Part shown: in pieces, positions 9,545-17,813 of the stretch | Layout of the letters: the number at the start of each line of letters is the position of its first letter | Position numbering within the stretch: position 1 is the first letter of the stretch | Assembly: GCA_029945445.1 (NCBI GenBank) | Contig: JAQSCO010000015.1 | Coordinates: 144,066-208,065, forward strand | Direction: 5' to 3' | Source of the DNA: Lacunisphaera sp. | Lineage (GTDB): Bacteria > Verrucomicrobiota > Verrucomicrobiia > Opitutales > Opitutaceae | Length of the DNA stretch: 64,000 bases | The notes under the pieces: generated by a model | Told to the model about the DNA's origin: nothing | The model's input: the letters and a program-made list of their open reading frames with translations, nothing else | Databases searched by the model: none | Translations under genes and position numbers: made by a program

Positions 9545-9547
9545 GGG

Positions 9548-9632
9548 AAGTTTCAGGTATCAAGAGGAGCAGAATCCGGAGGTGCCGCCGAGCACACTTG
9601 TTACTTGATCCTGGGCCCTTGTCACTTGCCGT
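9548..9632. repeat. Heptamer-phased inverted repeat, CTTGnnn type
   Basis: At 9597-9631 five in-phase heptamers run CTTGTTA, CTTGATC, CTGGGCC, CTTGTCA, CTTGCCG. The partner arm at 9548-9564 contains CAGGTATCAAG, which pairs with CTTGATCCTG with a one-base bulge. The element fills the gap between the rnc start and the stop codon of the permease gene at 9633. Confidence 0.75.
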
Positions 9633-10427
9633 TTAGGAGCTCGCGCTCGCGTAGCGGCGCAGGCCGCGGTGGAAGGTGATGGCCGCGGTCGCGAACCACG
9701 CGACGGTGATGCCGAGGATCCACGCGATGGCTTGGGGCGTGGCGCCGTGGAGCAGGACCTGGGCGGGGATATTGCTCACCACCACCATCGGCAGGGCCCA
9801 GACGAAGGCGAACTTGGCGACCCCGACGAAGGCCTGCCGCGGCAGGCGGGAGAATTCGCTCAGCGTGAAGTAGCTGCCCTCGATGCCCTGCGCACTCGTG
9901 ATCCAGAAGGCCGCGGAGATGCACAGCACCAGCACGCTGTAATGGATGACCACGCCGCAGAAGATCAGGAACACATACAGCGCCAGGTCCAGCAGGCTCG
10001 GGTGCAGCCCGAGCTGGTGCGCGGAATAGGCGACGACGGACAGGGCGACGAGCGAGTTGATCAGGCTGTCGGGGTCGAGCTTGCGCGTGGTCGCCATGAA
10101 CATGATGTTGCCCGGCTGCGCCATGAAGAAGTCGAAGTTGCCGCTGCGGATGTTGCGGCCCATCTCGAAGATGCTGCTCCAGAAAAAGCCCATCAGGAAG
10201 CGCTGGATGAGCATCGAGGTGCCGACGAGGAGCAGCATCTCGTATTTGGTCCAGCCGGCGACGGTCTTGGTGTGCGCATAGATGACCGAGACCATCAGGA
10301 TGTTCACGGTCATCCAGAAAAGTTCGACCAGCGCCCAGATGAAGAAATCGCCGCGGAACATCAGCGTCCGCACGATGGAGTAGCGGGCGGAGGTGAACCA
10401 GATGCGGGCGTAGTGGGCCAAGGTCAT
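9633..10427 (-). CDS. ABC-2 family transporter permease (COG3694-like)
   Basis: The 264-residue integral membrane protein has about six hydrophobic segments. It starts MTLAHYARIWFTSARYS and contains GRNIRSGNFDFFMAQPGN, a pattern of the ABC-2-like permease family usually encoded with a COG4587 partner and an ATPase. The partner lies immediately upstream (10561-11373), but no ATPase gene is adjacent in this window. The substrate is unknown. It probably forms a heterodimeric export channel. Confidence 0.8.
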   Translation of the reverse strand: MTLAHYARIWFTSARYSIVRTLMFRGDFFIWALVELFWMTVNILMVSVIYAHTKTVAGWTKYEMLLLVGTSMLIQRFLMGFFWSSIFEMGRNIRSGNFDFFMAQPGNIMFMATTRKLDPDSLINSLVALSVVAYSAHQLGLHPSLLDLALYVFLIFCGVVIHYSVLVLCISAAFWITSAQGIEGSYFTLSEFSRLPRQAFVGVAKFAFVWALPMVVVSNIPAQVLLHGATPQAIAWILGITVAWFATAAITFHRGLRRYASASS

Positions 10428-10430
10428 TTT

Positions 10431-10560
10431 TGATTTTTGATTCTCGATTTTCGATTGGCGGAGCCGGAAAGAGCGAATCCAGGCGGCGGGGCGAATCGCA
10501 GTTGGCGTGAGGTGATCAGTGGTTGGTTGGGGAATCCAAAATCGAGAATCAAAAATACAT
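10431..10560. repeat. Heptamer-phased inverted repeat, TGATTnn type
   Basis: Left arm 10431-10458 reads TGATTTT, TGATTCT, CGATTTT, CGATTGG. Right arm 10533-10560 reads AATCCAA, AATCGAG, AATCAAA, AATACAT. An 18-nt core (10434-10451 with 10538-10555) is a perfect inverted match. The element fills the whole gap between two ABC-2 permease genes, ending right at the stop of the upstream one. Confidence 0.85.
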
Positions 10561-11373
10561 TCATCCGCCCACGGCGGTGTGCAGCCGCAGCCCGCGCGTC
10601 CAGAGGAACTGGCCGATCATCAGGATGGCGACCGCCCAGCAGGCTTGGATGCCGAGGCCGGAGATGATGGCCGCGGGGTCGTTGAGGCGGCCGGTGAAGA
10701 TCGCGACCGGGAAATACATCTGGTAATAGTAGGGCAGATATTGGGAGATCCGGAAGAGCCAGTCGGGCAGCAGGTCGAGCGGGAAGATCTGCCCGCCGAG
10801 CACGGATTCGAGCGCCATGGACAGGATCACCATGCCCTGGATCTCGAGCAGCCAAAAGCTCAGCATGCCGAAGCAATACGCGATGCCGAACTGGATGAGC
10901 GCCGACATCGCCAGCGCCGGCAGGCCGAGCGCGAGGCGCCACCAGTCGTGCGGGACGGCCAGGTAATCCTTGAGCAGGGGATAGGTCACGACCACGGGCA
11001 GGAGGATGAGCAGGCCGGTGACGAGCCGCGCCGACACGTAGATGCTGAAGCGGTAGGCGAAATAATTGACCGGCTTGAGCAGGAACTGGTTGATGAGGCC
11101 GTTGCGGATCTCCTCGCTGATCTGGTAGTCCTCGTTGAACGCCCCGATCATGAACTGCACGACGATAAGCGCCACGAAGTAGGTGAAGGTCTGTGCGAAG
11201 CTGTAGCCGCCGATGGCCGCGTTGCCGGAGTAGGCCGAGCTCCAGAGGATGAACACCACCACCAGGTGGAAGAAAGAGAAGAAGCCGCGCACCGCGAAAT
11301 TCACCCGATAGACCAGATTGCTCTGGAGGCCGACGTTGAAGGCGGCGGCGTATTTGGTCAGGGTGGCGAGCAT
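10561..11373 (-). CDS. ABC-2 family transporter permease (COG4587-like)
   Basis: The 270-residue protein has about six predicted membrane segments. It has the family pattern EEIRNGLINQFLLKPVNYF between segments two and three, typical of the COG4587 half of a two-permease ABC exporter. The start at 11373 gives MLATLTKYAAAF. It would pair with the 9633-10427 product. The 133-bp gap to that gene is taken up entirely by a repeat. Confidence 0.8.
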   Translation of the reverse strand: MLATLTKYAAAFNVGLQSNLVYRVNFAVRGFFSFFHLVVVFILWSSAYSGNAAIGGYSFAQTFTYFVALIVVQFMIGAFNEDYQISEEIRNGLINQFLLKPVNYFAYRFSIYVSARLVTGLLILLPVVVTYPLLKDYLAVPHDWWRLALGLPALAMSALIQFGIAYCFGMLSFWLLEIQGMVILSMALESVLGGQIFPLDLLPDWLFRISQYLPYYYQMYFPVAIFTGRLNDPAAIISGLGIQACWAVAILMIGQFLWTRGLRLHTAVGG

Positions 11374-11378
11374 GGCTC

Positions 11379-11472
11379 AGTAGTGAGTAGCGGGTAGCGA
11401 GTAGTGAGTAGTCAGCATGCGGAGGATGGCAAATTTCCTATGCGCACTACTCGCTACTCGTTGTTCGCTACT
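11379..11472. repeat. Heptamer-phased inverted repeat, GAGTAGn type
   Basis: Left arm 11385-11412 is four in-phase heptamers: GAGTAGC, GGGTAGC, GAGTAGT, GAGTAGT. Right arm 11445-11472 is CACTACT, CGCTACT, CGTTGTT, CGCTACT. Across 27 nt the arms match at 22 positions. The right arm includes the stop codon of the ParA gene (11468-11470). Confidence 0.85.
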
Positions 11473-12265
11473 GGGGTGCCCCGTTTTCCTTCAGCCCGAA
11501 CCGCTCGGCGACTTCCTTGCCCAGGGCGCGGTAGGCGGTGGCACCGGGGCCGTGGGGGTCGTAGGAGAAGATCGGCTTGCCGAAGCTCGGGGCCTCGCTG
11601 AGGCGCACCGTGCGCGGGATGAGGGTTTCGAAGATCTTGTCGCCGAGGTGCTGCTTCACCTCGTCCACGACCTGCTTGGAGAGGTTGGTGCGGCTGTCGA
11701 ACATCGTCATGACGATGCCGCCGATATCGAGGGTGGGGTTGACGCCGGCCTCCTTGAGGCGACTGACGACCTTGAGGATCTGGCCGAGGCCCTCGAGCGC
11801 CATGTATTCGCATTGGAGCGCGATGAGCAGGTGGTCGGCGGCGGCGAGGGAATTCATCGAGAGCATGCCGAGGGCCGGCGGGCAGTCGATGATGATGGCG
11901 CGGTAGCCGCCGGAGTTGCGGAGCGGCTCGAGCACGGTGCGGAGCCGCATCAGGTAATTCGGCTGCTGGGCCAGCTCGATCTCGATCGCGGCGAGGTCCT
12001 GCTCCGACGGGATGAGCGCGAGGTGCGGCCACTCGGTCGGGGTGAGCATCTCGAACGCGCTGCCCTCGCCGCGGAGGGGTCCGTAGAGGCTCTTGCCCTC
12101 CTGTTTCTCGATGCCGAGGAAGCTGGTGGCGTTGGCCTGCGGGTCGAGGTCCACGACGAGGGTGTGGATCTTCCGCTCGGCGAGGGCCGCCGCGAGGTTG
12201 ACCGCGGTGGTGGTCTTGCCGACGCCGCCCTTCTGGTTGGCGATGGTGAAAACGGTGCAGGCCAT
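11468..12265 (-). CDS. ParA/Soj family ATPase
   Basis: The 265-residue protein has the deviant Walker A KGGVGKTTT near residues 12-20, the switch motif DLDPQANAT, and Walker B IIIDCPPALG. ParA ATPases position chromosomes, plasmids or other cargo by binding DNA non-specifically. The ATG at 12265 (MACTVFTIANQ) is preferred to an in-frame TTG two codons upstream. No parB follows; the next minus-strand gene is an ABC-2 permease. It could be the chromosomal ParA with parB elsewhere, or an orphan positioning ATPase. Confidence 0.9.
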   Translation of the reverse strand: MACTVFTIANQKGGVGKTTTAVNLAAALAERKIHTLVVDLDPQANATSFLGIEKQEGKSLYGPLRGEGSAFEMLTPTEWPHLALIPSEQDLAAIEIELAQQPNYLMRLRTVLEPLRNSGGYRAIIIDCPPALGMLSMNSLAAADHLLIALQCEYMALEGLGQILKVVSRLKEAGVNPTLDIGGIVMTMFDSRTNLSKQVVDEVKQHLGDKIFETLIPRTVRLSEAPSFGKPIFSYDPHGPGATAYRALGKEVAERFGLKENGAPQ

Positions 12266-12420
12266 GCGCAATTAACCGGAAAGAGCGCGCGGGAGTCTAG
12301 CGTTAAGTAGGGCGAGAGGTGGCCTGCCAGCCGTAGCCGATTTCCGCTGCGCGAATAAAATGCCCGCCGTCGCCGAGCCTATGGCCGGCAGCCTTCGGCT
12401 TCACTTCACGTGGCGAAGGC

Positions 12421-12494
12421 TGGAGGCGCGGGGCGGAATCGAACCGCCGATAGAGCTTTTGCAGAGCTCGGCCTTACCACTTGGCTACCGCGCC
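12421..12494 (-). tRNA. tRNA-Cys (anticodon GCA)
   Basis: On the minus strand GGCGCGG pairs with CCGCGCC. The anticodon stem GAGCT/AGCTC frames a loop with anticodon GCA. The T arm is GGCGG-TTCGATT-CCGCC, the discriminator is T and CCA is encoded. The rest of the 12266-12568 gap shows nothing else recognisable. Confidence 0.96.
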
Positions 12495-12568
12495 GGTGAC
12501 CAAACGAGCGCGCAACTTGTGTCAAAAAATGCCGTTCGGCAAGAACTGATATTTGGGAGGGGAACCGG

Positions 12569-13930
12569 TCACTTTGGACCGTCATCCGACTCGGCTTTCA
12601 GCTCATGCAGCGGCGGCACCGTCTTCAGCGCGGGCAGCGCGACGGCGACGATGACCACCACGAGGATCGTGCCGAGGCCGCCGCCGGCCGCAGCGGCGAC
12701 CGGGCCGAATAGCGCCGCGGCCAGTCCGGCGCGCAGCTCCGATATCTCGTTGGAGGAGCCGATGAACAATTGGTTGAACGCCGTCACGCGGCCGCGCAGC
12801 GCGTCGGGCGTCAGCAGCTGCACCAGCGTGTGGCGGACGACGACGCTGAAGTTGTCGCACACGCCGCTGAGGTAGAGCGCGGCCATGGAAAGCCAGAAAT
12901 TCGTCGAGAGTCCGAACAGCACGATGGCGGCGCCGAAGCCGGCGACCGACCACAGCATGCCGAGGCCCGGGCGCTTCGCCGGCGGGAGGTGCGTGACGAG
13001 GAAGGCCATCGTGATGGCACCGAGCGCGGGCGCGGCGCGCAGCCAGCCGAGGCCGGCCGGGCCGACGTGCAGGATCTTGTCGGCGTAGATGGGCAGCAGT
13101 GCCACGGCGCCGCCGAGGAGCACGGCGAAGAGGTCCAGCGTGATGGCCGCGAGGATGGGCTTGCGCTGCCAGATGAAGCGCACGCCGGCGAACACGTCGG
13201 GCGCCGGGCCCGCCGCCGCGGGACGGACCGGCGCATGGGTCTGCACGCCGAGCAGGAGCAGGGCGAACGCGACCGACGCCACGAAATCGAGCAGGTAGAC
13301 GGCGTCGTAGCCGGCGCCCGCGACGAGGAACCCGCCGAGCGCGGGGCCGATGACGGTGGAGAGTTCGAACGCGCTGGCGCTCCACGTGACGGCGTTGCTC
13401 ACGGCGCTGGTGGGAACCAGCAGCGGCACGAGCGCGGCGCGCGCGGGGTTGCCCAGCACGCGGGCGATCGACTGCAGGAACAGGAGGACGAAGATGACCG
13501 GCAGCGCGGGATTGTCGAAATGCAGCAGGGCCGGGTCGGTGTGGCGCTCGAACACCAGTGCGATGGAACGGAGCAGGCCGTTGGCGGCGCGGAGCGGGGC
13601 GAGGTCGGGCAGCGCCGCGTGGTAGCGGCTGAGCAGCAGGAGGCCGAGGGAAAAGAACCCCGCGGCGGCCATGGTCCACGCCACGAGCCGGCGCCGGTCG
13701 AGCCGGTCGGCGAGCACGCCCGCCGGCAGCACCAGCGCGAGCAGCGGGATGACATTGACGAGGCCGACGAGCCCGAGCGCCGTGGCCGAGTTGGTCCACT
13801 GGTAGATCTGCCAGGCGATGGCGACGCTCATGGCCTGGCGACCGGTGTTGGAAAGAAAGAAACCCGTGAGATAACGCGGGTAGCCGGCGTGCCGCATCGC
13901 GGCGTAGGGATCGCGCACGGGTGCGCTCAT
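12569..13930 (-). CDS. MFS transporter (EntS/MFS_3-like exporter)
   Basis: The 453-residue protein has about twelve hydrophobic segments. The major facilitator loop motif appears as GVLADRLDRRRL after segment two, and the N-terminal GFFLSNTGRQAMSVAIAW fits the enterobactin-exporter-like MFS_3 group. It probably exports a small molecule. Its ATG overlaps the stop of the sensor kinase gene (ATGA at 13927-13930), so the two are translated together. The frame is open further upstream, but that part lies over the kinase gene and is not coding. Confidence 0.87.
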   Translation of the reverse strand: MSAPVRDPYAAMRHAGYPRYLTGFFLSNTGRQAMSVAIAWQIYQWTNSATALGLVGLVNVIPLLALVLPAGVLADRLDRRRLVAWTMAAAGFFSLGLLLLSRYHAALPDLAPLRAANGLLRSIALVFERHTDPALLHFDNPALPVIFVLLFLQSIARVLGNPARAALVPLLVPTSAVSNAVTWSASAFELSTVIGPALGGFLVAGAGYDAVYLLDFVASVAFALLLLGVQTHAPVRPAAAGPAPDVFAGVRFIWQRKPILAAITLDLFAVLLGGAVALLPIYADKILHVGPAGLGWLRAAPALGAITMAFLVTHLPPAKRPGLGMLWSVAGFGAAIVLFGLSTNFWLSMAALYLSGVCDNFSVVVRHTLVQLLTPDALRGRVTAFNQLFIGSSNEISELRAGLAAALFGPVAAAAGGGLGTILVVVIVAVALPALKTVPPLHELKAESDDGPK

Positions 13931-16002
13931 GCCGGCGGAGCCTCCGGCTCGCTGAGGGACGCGAAGGGATGCACCGTGCCACTCTGCGCCACGGGCAGGA
14001 AGATGCGGAACACGGAGCCCCGGCCCGGCGTGCTCTCCACCTTCAGGGTGCCGTGGTGGGTGCGCACGATGCCGAGCACCGCGGCCAGCCCGAGCCCGCG
14101 GCCGGTGAACTTGGTGGTGAAGAAGGGATCGAAGATCCGCGCGAGCACCTCGGGCGGCATGCCGCAGCCGGTGTCGGTGATCGCGAGGCAGACGTAGTCG
14201 CCGGGCGAGACCTCCATGGCCGGCGGGGTCCCGGACGGGGCGGCCGAACCGATGGTGACGGCGGAGGTGGCGAGGCGGATCGTGCCGGGCCGGCCCTCCA
14301 GCGCCTCGGAGGCATTGATGACCAGGTTCATGATGACCTGGCGGATTTGCGAGGGATCCGCCTCGTTCCGCGGCAGGCCCGGGGCGAGGGCGAACTCGAG
14401 CTTCGGCTGCTTGCCGATGGAGAGCTCGAGCAGCCGCGTGGTCTCGGTCACGAGTTCGTTGAGGTGGATGCGCTCGGTCCGGAAGCTGCCCTTGCCCGCG
14501 TAGGCGAGCAGCTGGTGGCAGAGCTCGGCGGCGCGGTTGGCGGAGGTGAGCACGCTGTCGAGCCGCGCGCGGTTGGCGGCCGACTCGCCGGTCTCGAGGC
14601 GCGCGAGCGAGGTGTTGCCGACGATGACGGTCAGCAGGTTGTTGAAATCGTGCGCGATGCCGCCGGCGACCAAGCCGAGGCTCTCCAATTTCTGCGTCTC
14701 CTGCATCTTGTGCTGGAGCTTGCCGGCCTGCGCCTCGGCCAGCTTGCGGGCGGTGATGTCGGTCTGCGTGCCGGTGATGCGCCGGGGCGCACCGGTGGCG
14801 GGGTCGCGGGCGACGACCTTGCCGCGGTCGAGGATCCATTGCCATTCGCCTGATTTCGCCTTCAGGCGGTGCTCGCGGGCAAAGTGGTCCCGGCCGGCCC
14901 ACACGATTTTCTCGTCCGCGGTGAACGCGGCCAGGTCATCCGGGTGCAAAAGGTCGAGGAACCCCTTTCGGCCCTGTGAGATTTCATCCGGCGCGTAGCC
15001 GAGCATGCTGGCCCAGCGGGGGCTGCGCAAAACCCGGTCGGCCCCGACGTCGCAGTCCCAGAATCCGTCCTGGCTGCCCTCGAACACGAGCTGCAGTCGC
15101 TGCTCGTTCTCGCGGATGGCCTTCGCCTGGCGGGACAGGCGGCCCAGCAGGCTGCGCTGCCAGAGCAGCACGGCGAGGACCGCCGTCGCGACCAAGGTGA
15201 TGGCGGGCAGGTAGGGCCCGAGGTCGCGCCAGCGGAGCTGCTGGGGCTCGAGGGGGCCGAGCCATCTTTCATGCAGCGCATCCTGCTGCCGGTTCAACTT
15301 GAGGGTGAAGAGCCCCTGGTTGATGCGGGCGAGCAGCGCCTTCTGCCCGGGCTGCACGGCGAAGCAGAGCTGGTAGTTGATCTCGGTGAATTCCAGCGCG
15401 CTGCGCACGACGTGGGTGAACCCGAGGTGCTTGATCTGGTAGTCGGTGATGAGATGCGTGCCGAGCAACGCATCGCATTCGCCCCGCTCCACGGCCTGCA
15501 GGCATTCGGCCAGCGAGTTGTAGGTCCGGATGTCCGCGTCCCATGGCTGGCGGCGGGCGAACTCGTGCGTGATGGAGTTCTTGATCGCGGCGAGGCGCAG
15601 GCCGCGCAGGTCGGCCAGGGTGGTGATCGGCGGCCGTTCGCGGTGGAAGTAAAGGCCGCAGACGAGTTTCTCGTAGGGCAGGGAAAAATCCATCCGCGCC
15701 GCCCGTTCCTCGGAGGGCACCACGAGCCCCAGGATGTCGCCACGGCCCTGCTGGAAGTCGGCGTAAATATCCTGCCAGTGCCGGAGATCGAGCTCCACGC
15801 GCAGGCCCTGATCGGCGGCCACGGCCCGGATCAGGTCCACGGCGAAACCCTCCGGCTGCCCCTTGCCGTTCAGGGAGGCAAAGGGCGGGCTGGTGCTCTC
15901 CATCATCACGTGCAGGACGGGAGTCTCCGCCGCGGCCAGGGGGCCGGCCGCGAGCAGCGTGGTCAGCAGGGACAGGCGGCAGACGATGCGGGCCCGGCTC
16001 AT
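13927..16002 (-). CDS. Sensor histidine kinase with periplasmic solute-binding domain and PAS domain
   Basis: The 691-residue protein has a signal peptide (to about residue 24), then a family 3 extracellular solute-binding domain (about residues 28-250; FAVDLIRAVAADQGLRVEL is typical). A membrane segment follows near 265-283, then a PAS/PAC region (about 300-430) and a kinase core with GGIAHDFNN (His near residue 451) and an HATPase domain containing DTGCGM and GRGLGLA. The solute domain would sense an amino acid or similar ligand in the periplasm. No receiver domain or response regulator gene is adjacent. Both gene ends overlap neighbours by ATGA. Confidence 0.9.
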   Translation of the reverse strand: MSRARIVCRLSLLTTLLAAGPLAAAETPVLHVMMESTSPPFASLNGKGQPEGFAVDLIRAVAADQGLRVELDLRHWQDIYADFQQGRGDILGLVVPSEERAARMDFSLPYEKLVCGLYFHRERPPITTLADLRGLRLAAIKNSITHEFARRQPWDADIRTYNSLAECLQAVERGECDALLGTHLITDYQIKHLGFTHVVRSALEFTEINYQLCFAVQPGQKALLARINQGLFTLKLNRQQDALHERWLGPLEPQQLRWRDLGPYLPAITLVATAVLAVLLWQRSLLGRLSRQAKAIRENEQRLQLVFEGSQDGFWDCDVGADRVLRSPRWASMLGYAPDEISQGRKGFLDLLHPDDLAAFTADEKIVWAGRDHFAREHRLKAKSGEWQWILDRGKVVARDPATGAPRRITGTQTDITARKLAEAQAGKLQHKMQETQKLESLGLVAGGIAHDFNNLLTVIVGNTSLARLETGESAANRARLDSVLTSANRAAELCHQLLAYAGKGSFRTERIHLNELVTETTRLLELSIGKQPKLEFALAPGLPRNEADPSQIRQVIMNLVINASEALEGRPGTIRLATSAVTIGSAAPSGTPPAMEVSPGDYVCLAITDTGCGMPPEVLARIFDPFFTTKFTGRGLGLAAVLGIVRTHHGTLKVESTPGRGSVFRIFLPVAQSGTVHPFASLSEPEAPPA

Positions 16003-16841
16003 GTGCGGCGGGCGAGGAAGGGGTTGTGCTGTTTTTCCTGCTTCAGGGTGGTCAACGGCCCGTGGCCGCAGGCGAGCACGGTGTCGGCCGGCAACGGCAG
16101 GAGTTTTTGCCGGTTGTTCCGCAGCTGGAATTCATAGTGGGTGGCGCTGCCGCCCATCGAGCTGGCGAAGAGCGAATCGCCGACGATGGCGAGCGGGTAG
16201 GAAAGGCCGGTAATATAGAAGGAGGTCTGGCCGGGCGAGTGGCCCCAGGTGAACAGGGTCTTGAGCGCGAGTTCGCCCAGGTGGAAGTGGACGTTTTCCT
16301 GGAAGGTCTTCGCGCCGAGGCGGCCGAGCGGCTCCAGTTCGCTGCTCCAGATCTCGGCTTTGGTTTCCGCCAGCCGGTCGAGGTCGGCGATGTGGTCCTC
16401 GTGCGTGTGCGTCAGGAAAATGTAGCGCAGCGTCAGGTGCTCGGCGGCGATGGTGTCGAGCATGCCCACCGCGCTGGCGCCGGTGTCGAAGGCCGCGGCG
16501 AGGCGGGTCTTGGAGTCCCAGACGAGGTAGCTGTTGACGGTCATGTCCTCGAAGGCGGTGTTGAACATGGCGAAGCCGCGCTTGAACAGCGGCTGCTCCG
16601 GATACCATTCACGGCGGGCGAGCGCCACCAAGGCGTTGCGCTCCAGCCCGAGGGCCGGGGCCACGGCGAGGAGGGTGTTCTCGCGGATTTCGCCGCCCTT
16701 GACCGCGGCGAGGTCGGCCTCGCTGACGCCGGCCTTGGTGGCGAGGTCGGTGTCGGTGAACTTGAGACCGCGCTGGGCCTTGCCGATGACGTCGGTGAAA
16801 TTGTCCTCCAGGGGGATGCGTGGCATGCGACCATTATCCAT
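15999..16841 (-). CDS. Metallo-beta-lactamase-fold hydrolase with N-terminal XRE-like helix-turn-helix
   Basis: The 280-residue protein starts with about 65 residues resembling an XRE-type helix-turn-helix (DLATKAGVSEADLAAVKGG). A metallo-beta-lactamase fold follows with THTHEDH (His near 145 and 147, Asp 149, His 150), a distal GHSPGQTSFYI and a late CGHGPLTT. These are glyoxalase II-like metal ligands. The ATG at 16841 is preceded by AGGGGGA 9 nt upstream; MPRIPLED five codons later is an alternative. It is the first gene of an operon coupled by ATGA to the sensor kinase. The substrate is unknown. Confidence 0.82.
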   Translation of the reverse strand: MDNGRMPRIPLEDNFTDVIGKAQRGLKFTDTDLATKAGVSEADLAAVKGGEIRENTLLAVAPALGLERNALVALARREWYPEQPLFKRGFAMFNTAFEDMTVNSYLVWDSKTRLAAAFDTGASAVGMLDTIAAEHLTLRYIFLTHTHEDHIADLDRLAETKAEIWSSELEPLGRLGAKTFQENVHFHLGELALKTLFTWGHSPGQTSFYITGLSYPLAIVGDSLFASSMGGSATHYEFQLRNNRQKLLPLPADTVLACGHGPLTTLKQEKQHNPFLARRT

Positions 16842-16922
16842 CCCGGGAAATCCCCCTTTGCGCAAGCCGGCTTTGTGCGGGGCAGGGATTGACCTCGCGA
16901 CGCGGGGCTGCAGAGTGGCGCC

Positions 16923-17579
16923 ATGAACACAGGGCGAGTTCTCCTCGGGGTGGCCGGCCTGTTGGTCGCGGGGCAGCTCGGCGCCACCGAGGCGCTGCGG
17001 CTCACCGCCTACGAGCGCTCGCAGGGCTGGAGCTACCTGTTCGACGGGCAGTCGCTGAGCGACTGGCGCGGCTACCGGCAGAACAAGGTCCCGCCCAACT
17101 GGCAGGTCGTCGAGGGTTCGCTCACGAGCGGCGGCGGCACCGCCCTGGTGAGCGAGCAGAATTTCAAGGACTTCGAGCTGGTGTTCGACTGGAAGGTCAG
17201 CGCCGGCGGCAGCGCGGAGGTCTATTTCCATGTCAACGAGGACGGCCTGGCGCCCGGCGACTCGGGGCCGGTGATGCAGCTGGCCGGCGACGGCGTGAAG
17301 ATGGCCGGCAACGGCGGGCTCACGGATCCGATGCGCGACATCACGCTGCAGCCCGACGTGTGGTATCGCGGCAAGATCGTGGCGTTCGGCAACCAGGTGG
17401 AGCATTGGATCAGCGGCGACGAGGTGCTGCGCTACCTGGTCGACTCGCCCGACTGGCGCGCGGCGGTGGCCGGCAGCAGCTTCAGGGTTTTCAAGGAATA
17501 CGGGCTCGCGCGCGAGGGCCGCATCGTGCTCGCGGGCAAGAGCGTAATCTTCCGAAACATCAAGATCCGGGCGCTATAA
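16923..17579 (+). CDS. Secreted DUF1080 (3-keto-disaccharide hydrolase-like) protein
   Basis: The 218-residue protein has a signal peptide (MNTGRVLLGVAGLLVAGQLGA) and one DUF1080 domain, a concanavalin-like beta-sandwich. Family hallmarks are LFDGQSLSDWRG near residue 40, NWQVVEGSL, and the ending IVLAGKSVIFRNIKIRAL. DUF1080 is very common in Verrucomicrobia and Planctomycetes, usually exported and tied to glycoside use. It is divergent from the metallo-beta-lactamase operon with an 81-bp intergenic region that should hold both promoters. Confidence 0.88.
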   Translation: MNTGRVLLGVAGLLVAGQLGATEALRLTAYERSQGWSYLFDGQSLSDWRGYRQNKVPPNWQVVEGSLTSGGGTALVSEQNFKDFELVFDWKVSAGGSAEVYFHVNEDGLAPGDSGPVMQLAGDGVKMAGNGGLTDPMRDITLQPDVWYRGKIVAFGNQVEHWISGDEVLRYLVDSPDWRAAVAGSSFRVFKEYGLAREGRIVLAGKSVIFRNIKIRAL

Positions 17580-17591
17580 AGGGCGCGGTCA

Positions 17592-17622
17592 TTGGTTGAG
17601 AGTTGAGGGTTGGGGAAACCAA
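17592..17622. repeat. Short heptamer run, GGTTGAG type
   Basis: Three in-phase heptamers at 17594-17614 (GGTTGAG, AGTTGAG, GGTTGGG) follow the DUF1080 stop by 12 bp. TTGGTT (17592-17597) and AACCAA (17617-17622) can close a hairpin. Confidence 0.55.
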
Positions 17623-17655
17623 GCAGGGCAAGTCTGCGCCCTTACGTTTTGAACA

Positions 17656-17779
17656 TGTAGGGCCGGCGCTTGTCGCCGGGCCGGCTGGCGGAGGTGATGG
17701 CCCATGCGGCCTGCCGACAAGCGGCAGCCCTACAGACGGAGTCTAGAAAAAGTAGGGGCGGCGCATTGCTGCGCCGCCC
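17656..17779. repeat. TGTAGGG-type inverted repeat plus adjacent perfect hairpin
   Basis: TGTAGGGCCGGCGCTTGTCG at 17656-17675 is matched in inverse by 17713-17734, which ends CAGCCCTACA. A second, perfect hairpin follows: GGGCGGCGCA (17756-17765), loop TTGC, TGCGCCGCCC (17770-17779). The elements lie between two convergent genes (DUF1080 and tolC-type) and could end transcription from both sides. A related element is at 52223-52276. Nothing coding is seen in the 17580-17813 gap. Confidence 0.75.
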
Positions 17780-17813
17780 ACAGGGGATGTAACCGACAAA
17801 AGGGCCGGGCCGC

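Noticed and set aside
9548-11472. CRISPR array or a single mobile repeat family
   Set aside because: Word length is seven bases, words differ between loci, arms are inverted, and no uniform spacers or cas genes are present.
12360-12875. Plus-strand open frame across the tRNA-Cys gene
   Set aside because: It reads through the tRNA complement, a classic false gene. The tRNA structure is complete and the frame then runs antisense to the MFS gene.
13931-14902. Upstream extension of the MFS frame
   Set aside because: It runs inside the sensor kinase gene in another frame, is Pro/Arg-rich and has no motifs. The ATG at 13930 forms an ATGA overlap and matches the MFS start.
17580-17813. Possible small gene between DUF1080 and tolC-type genes
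   Set aside because: The open frames there cover inverted repeats, lack start signals and have no recognisable product.
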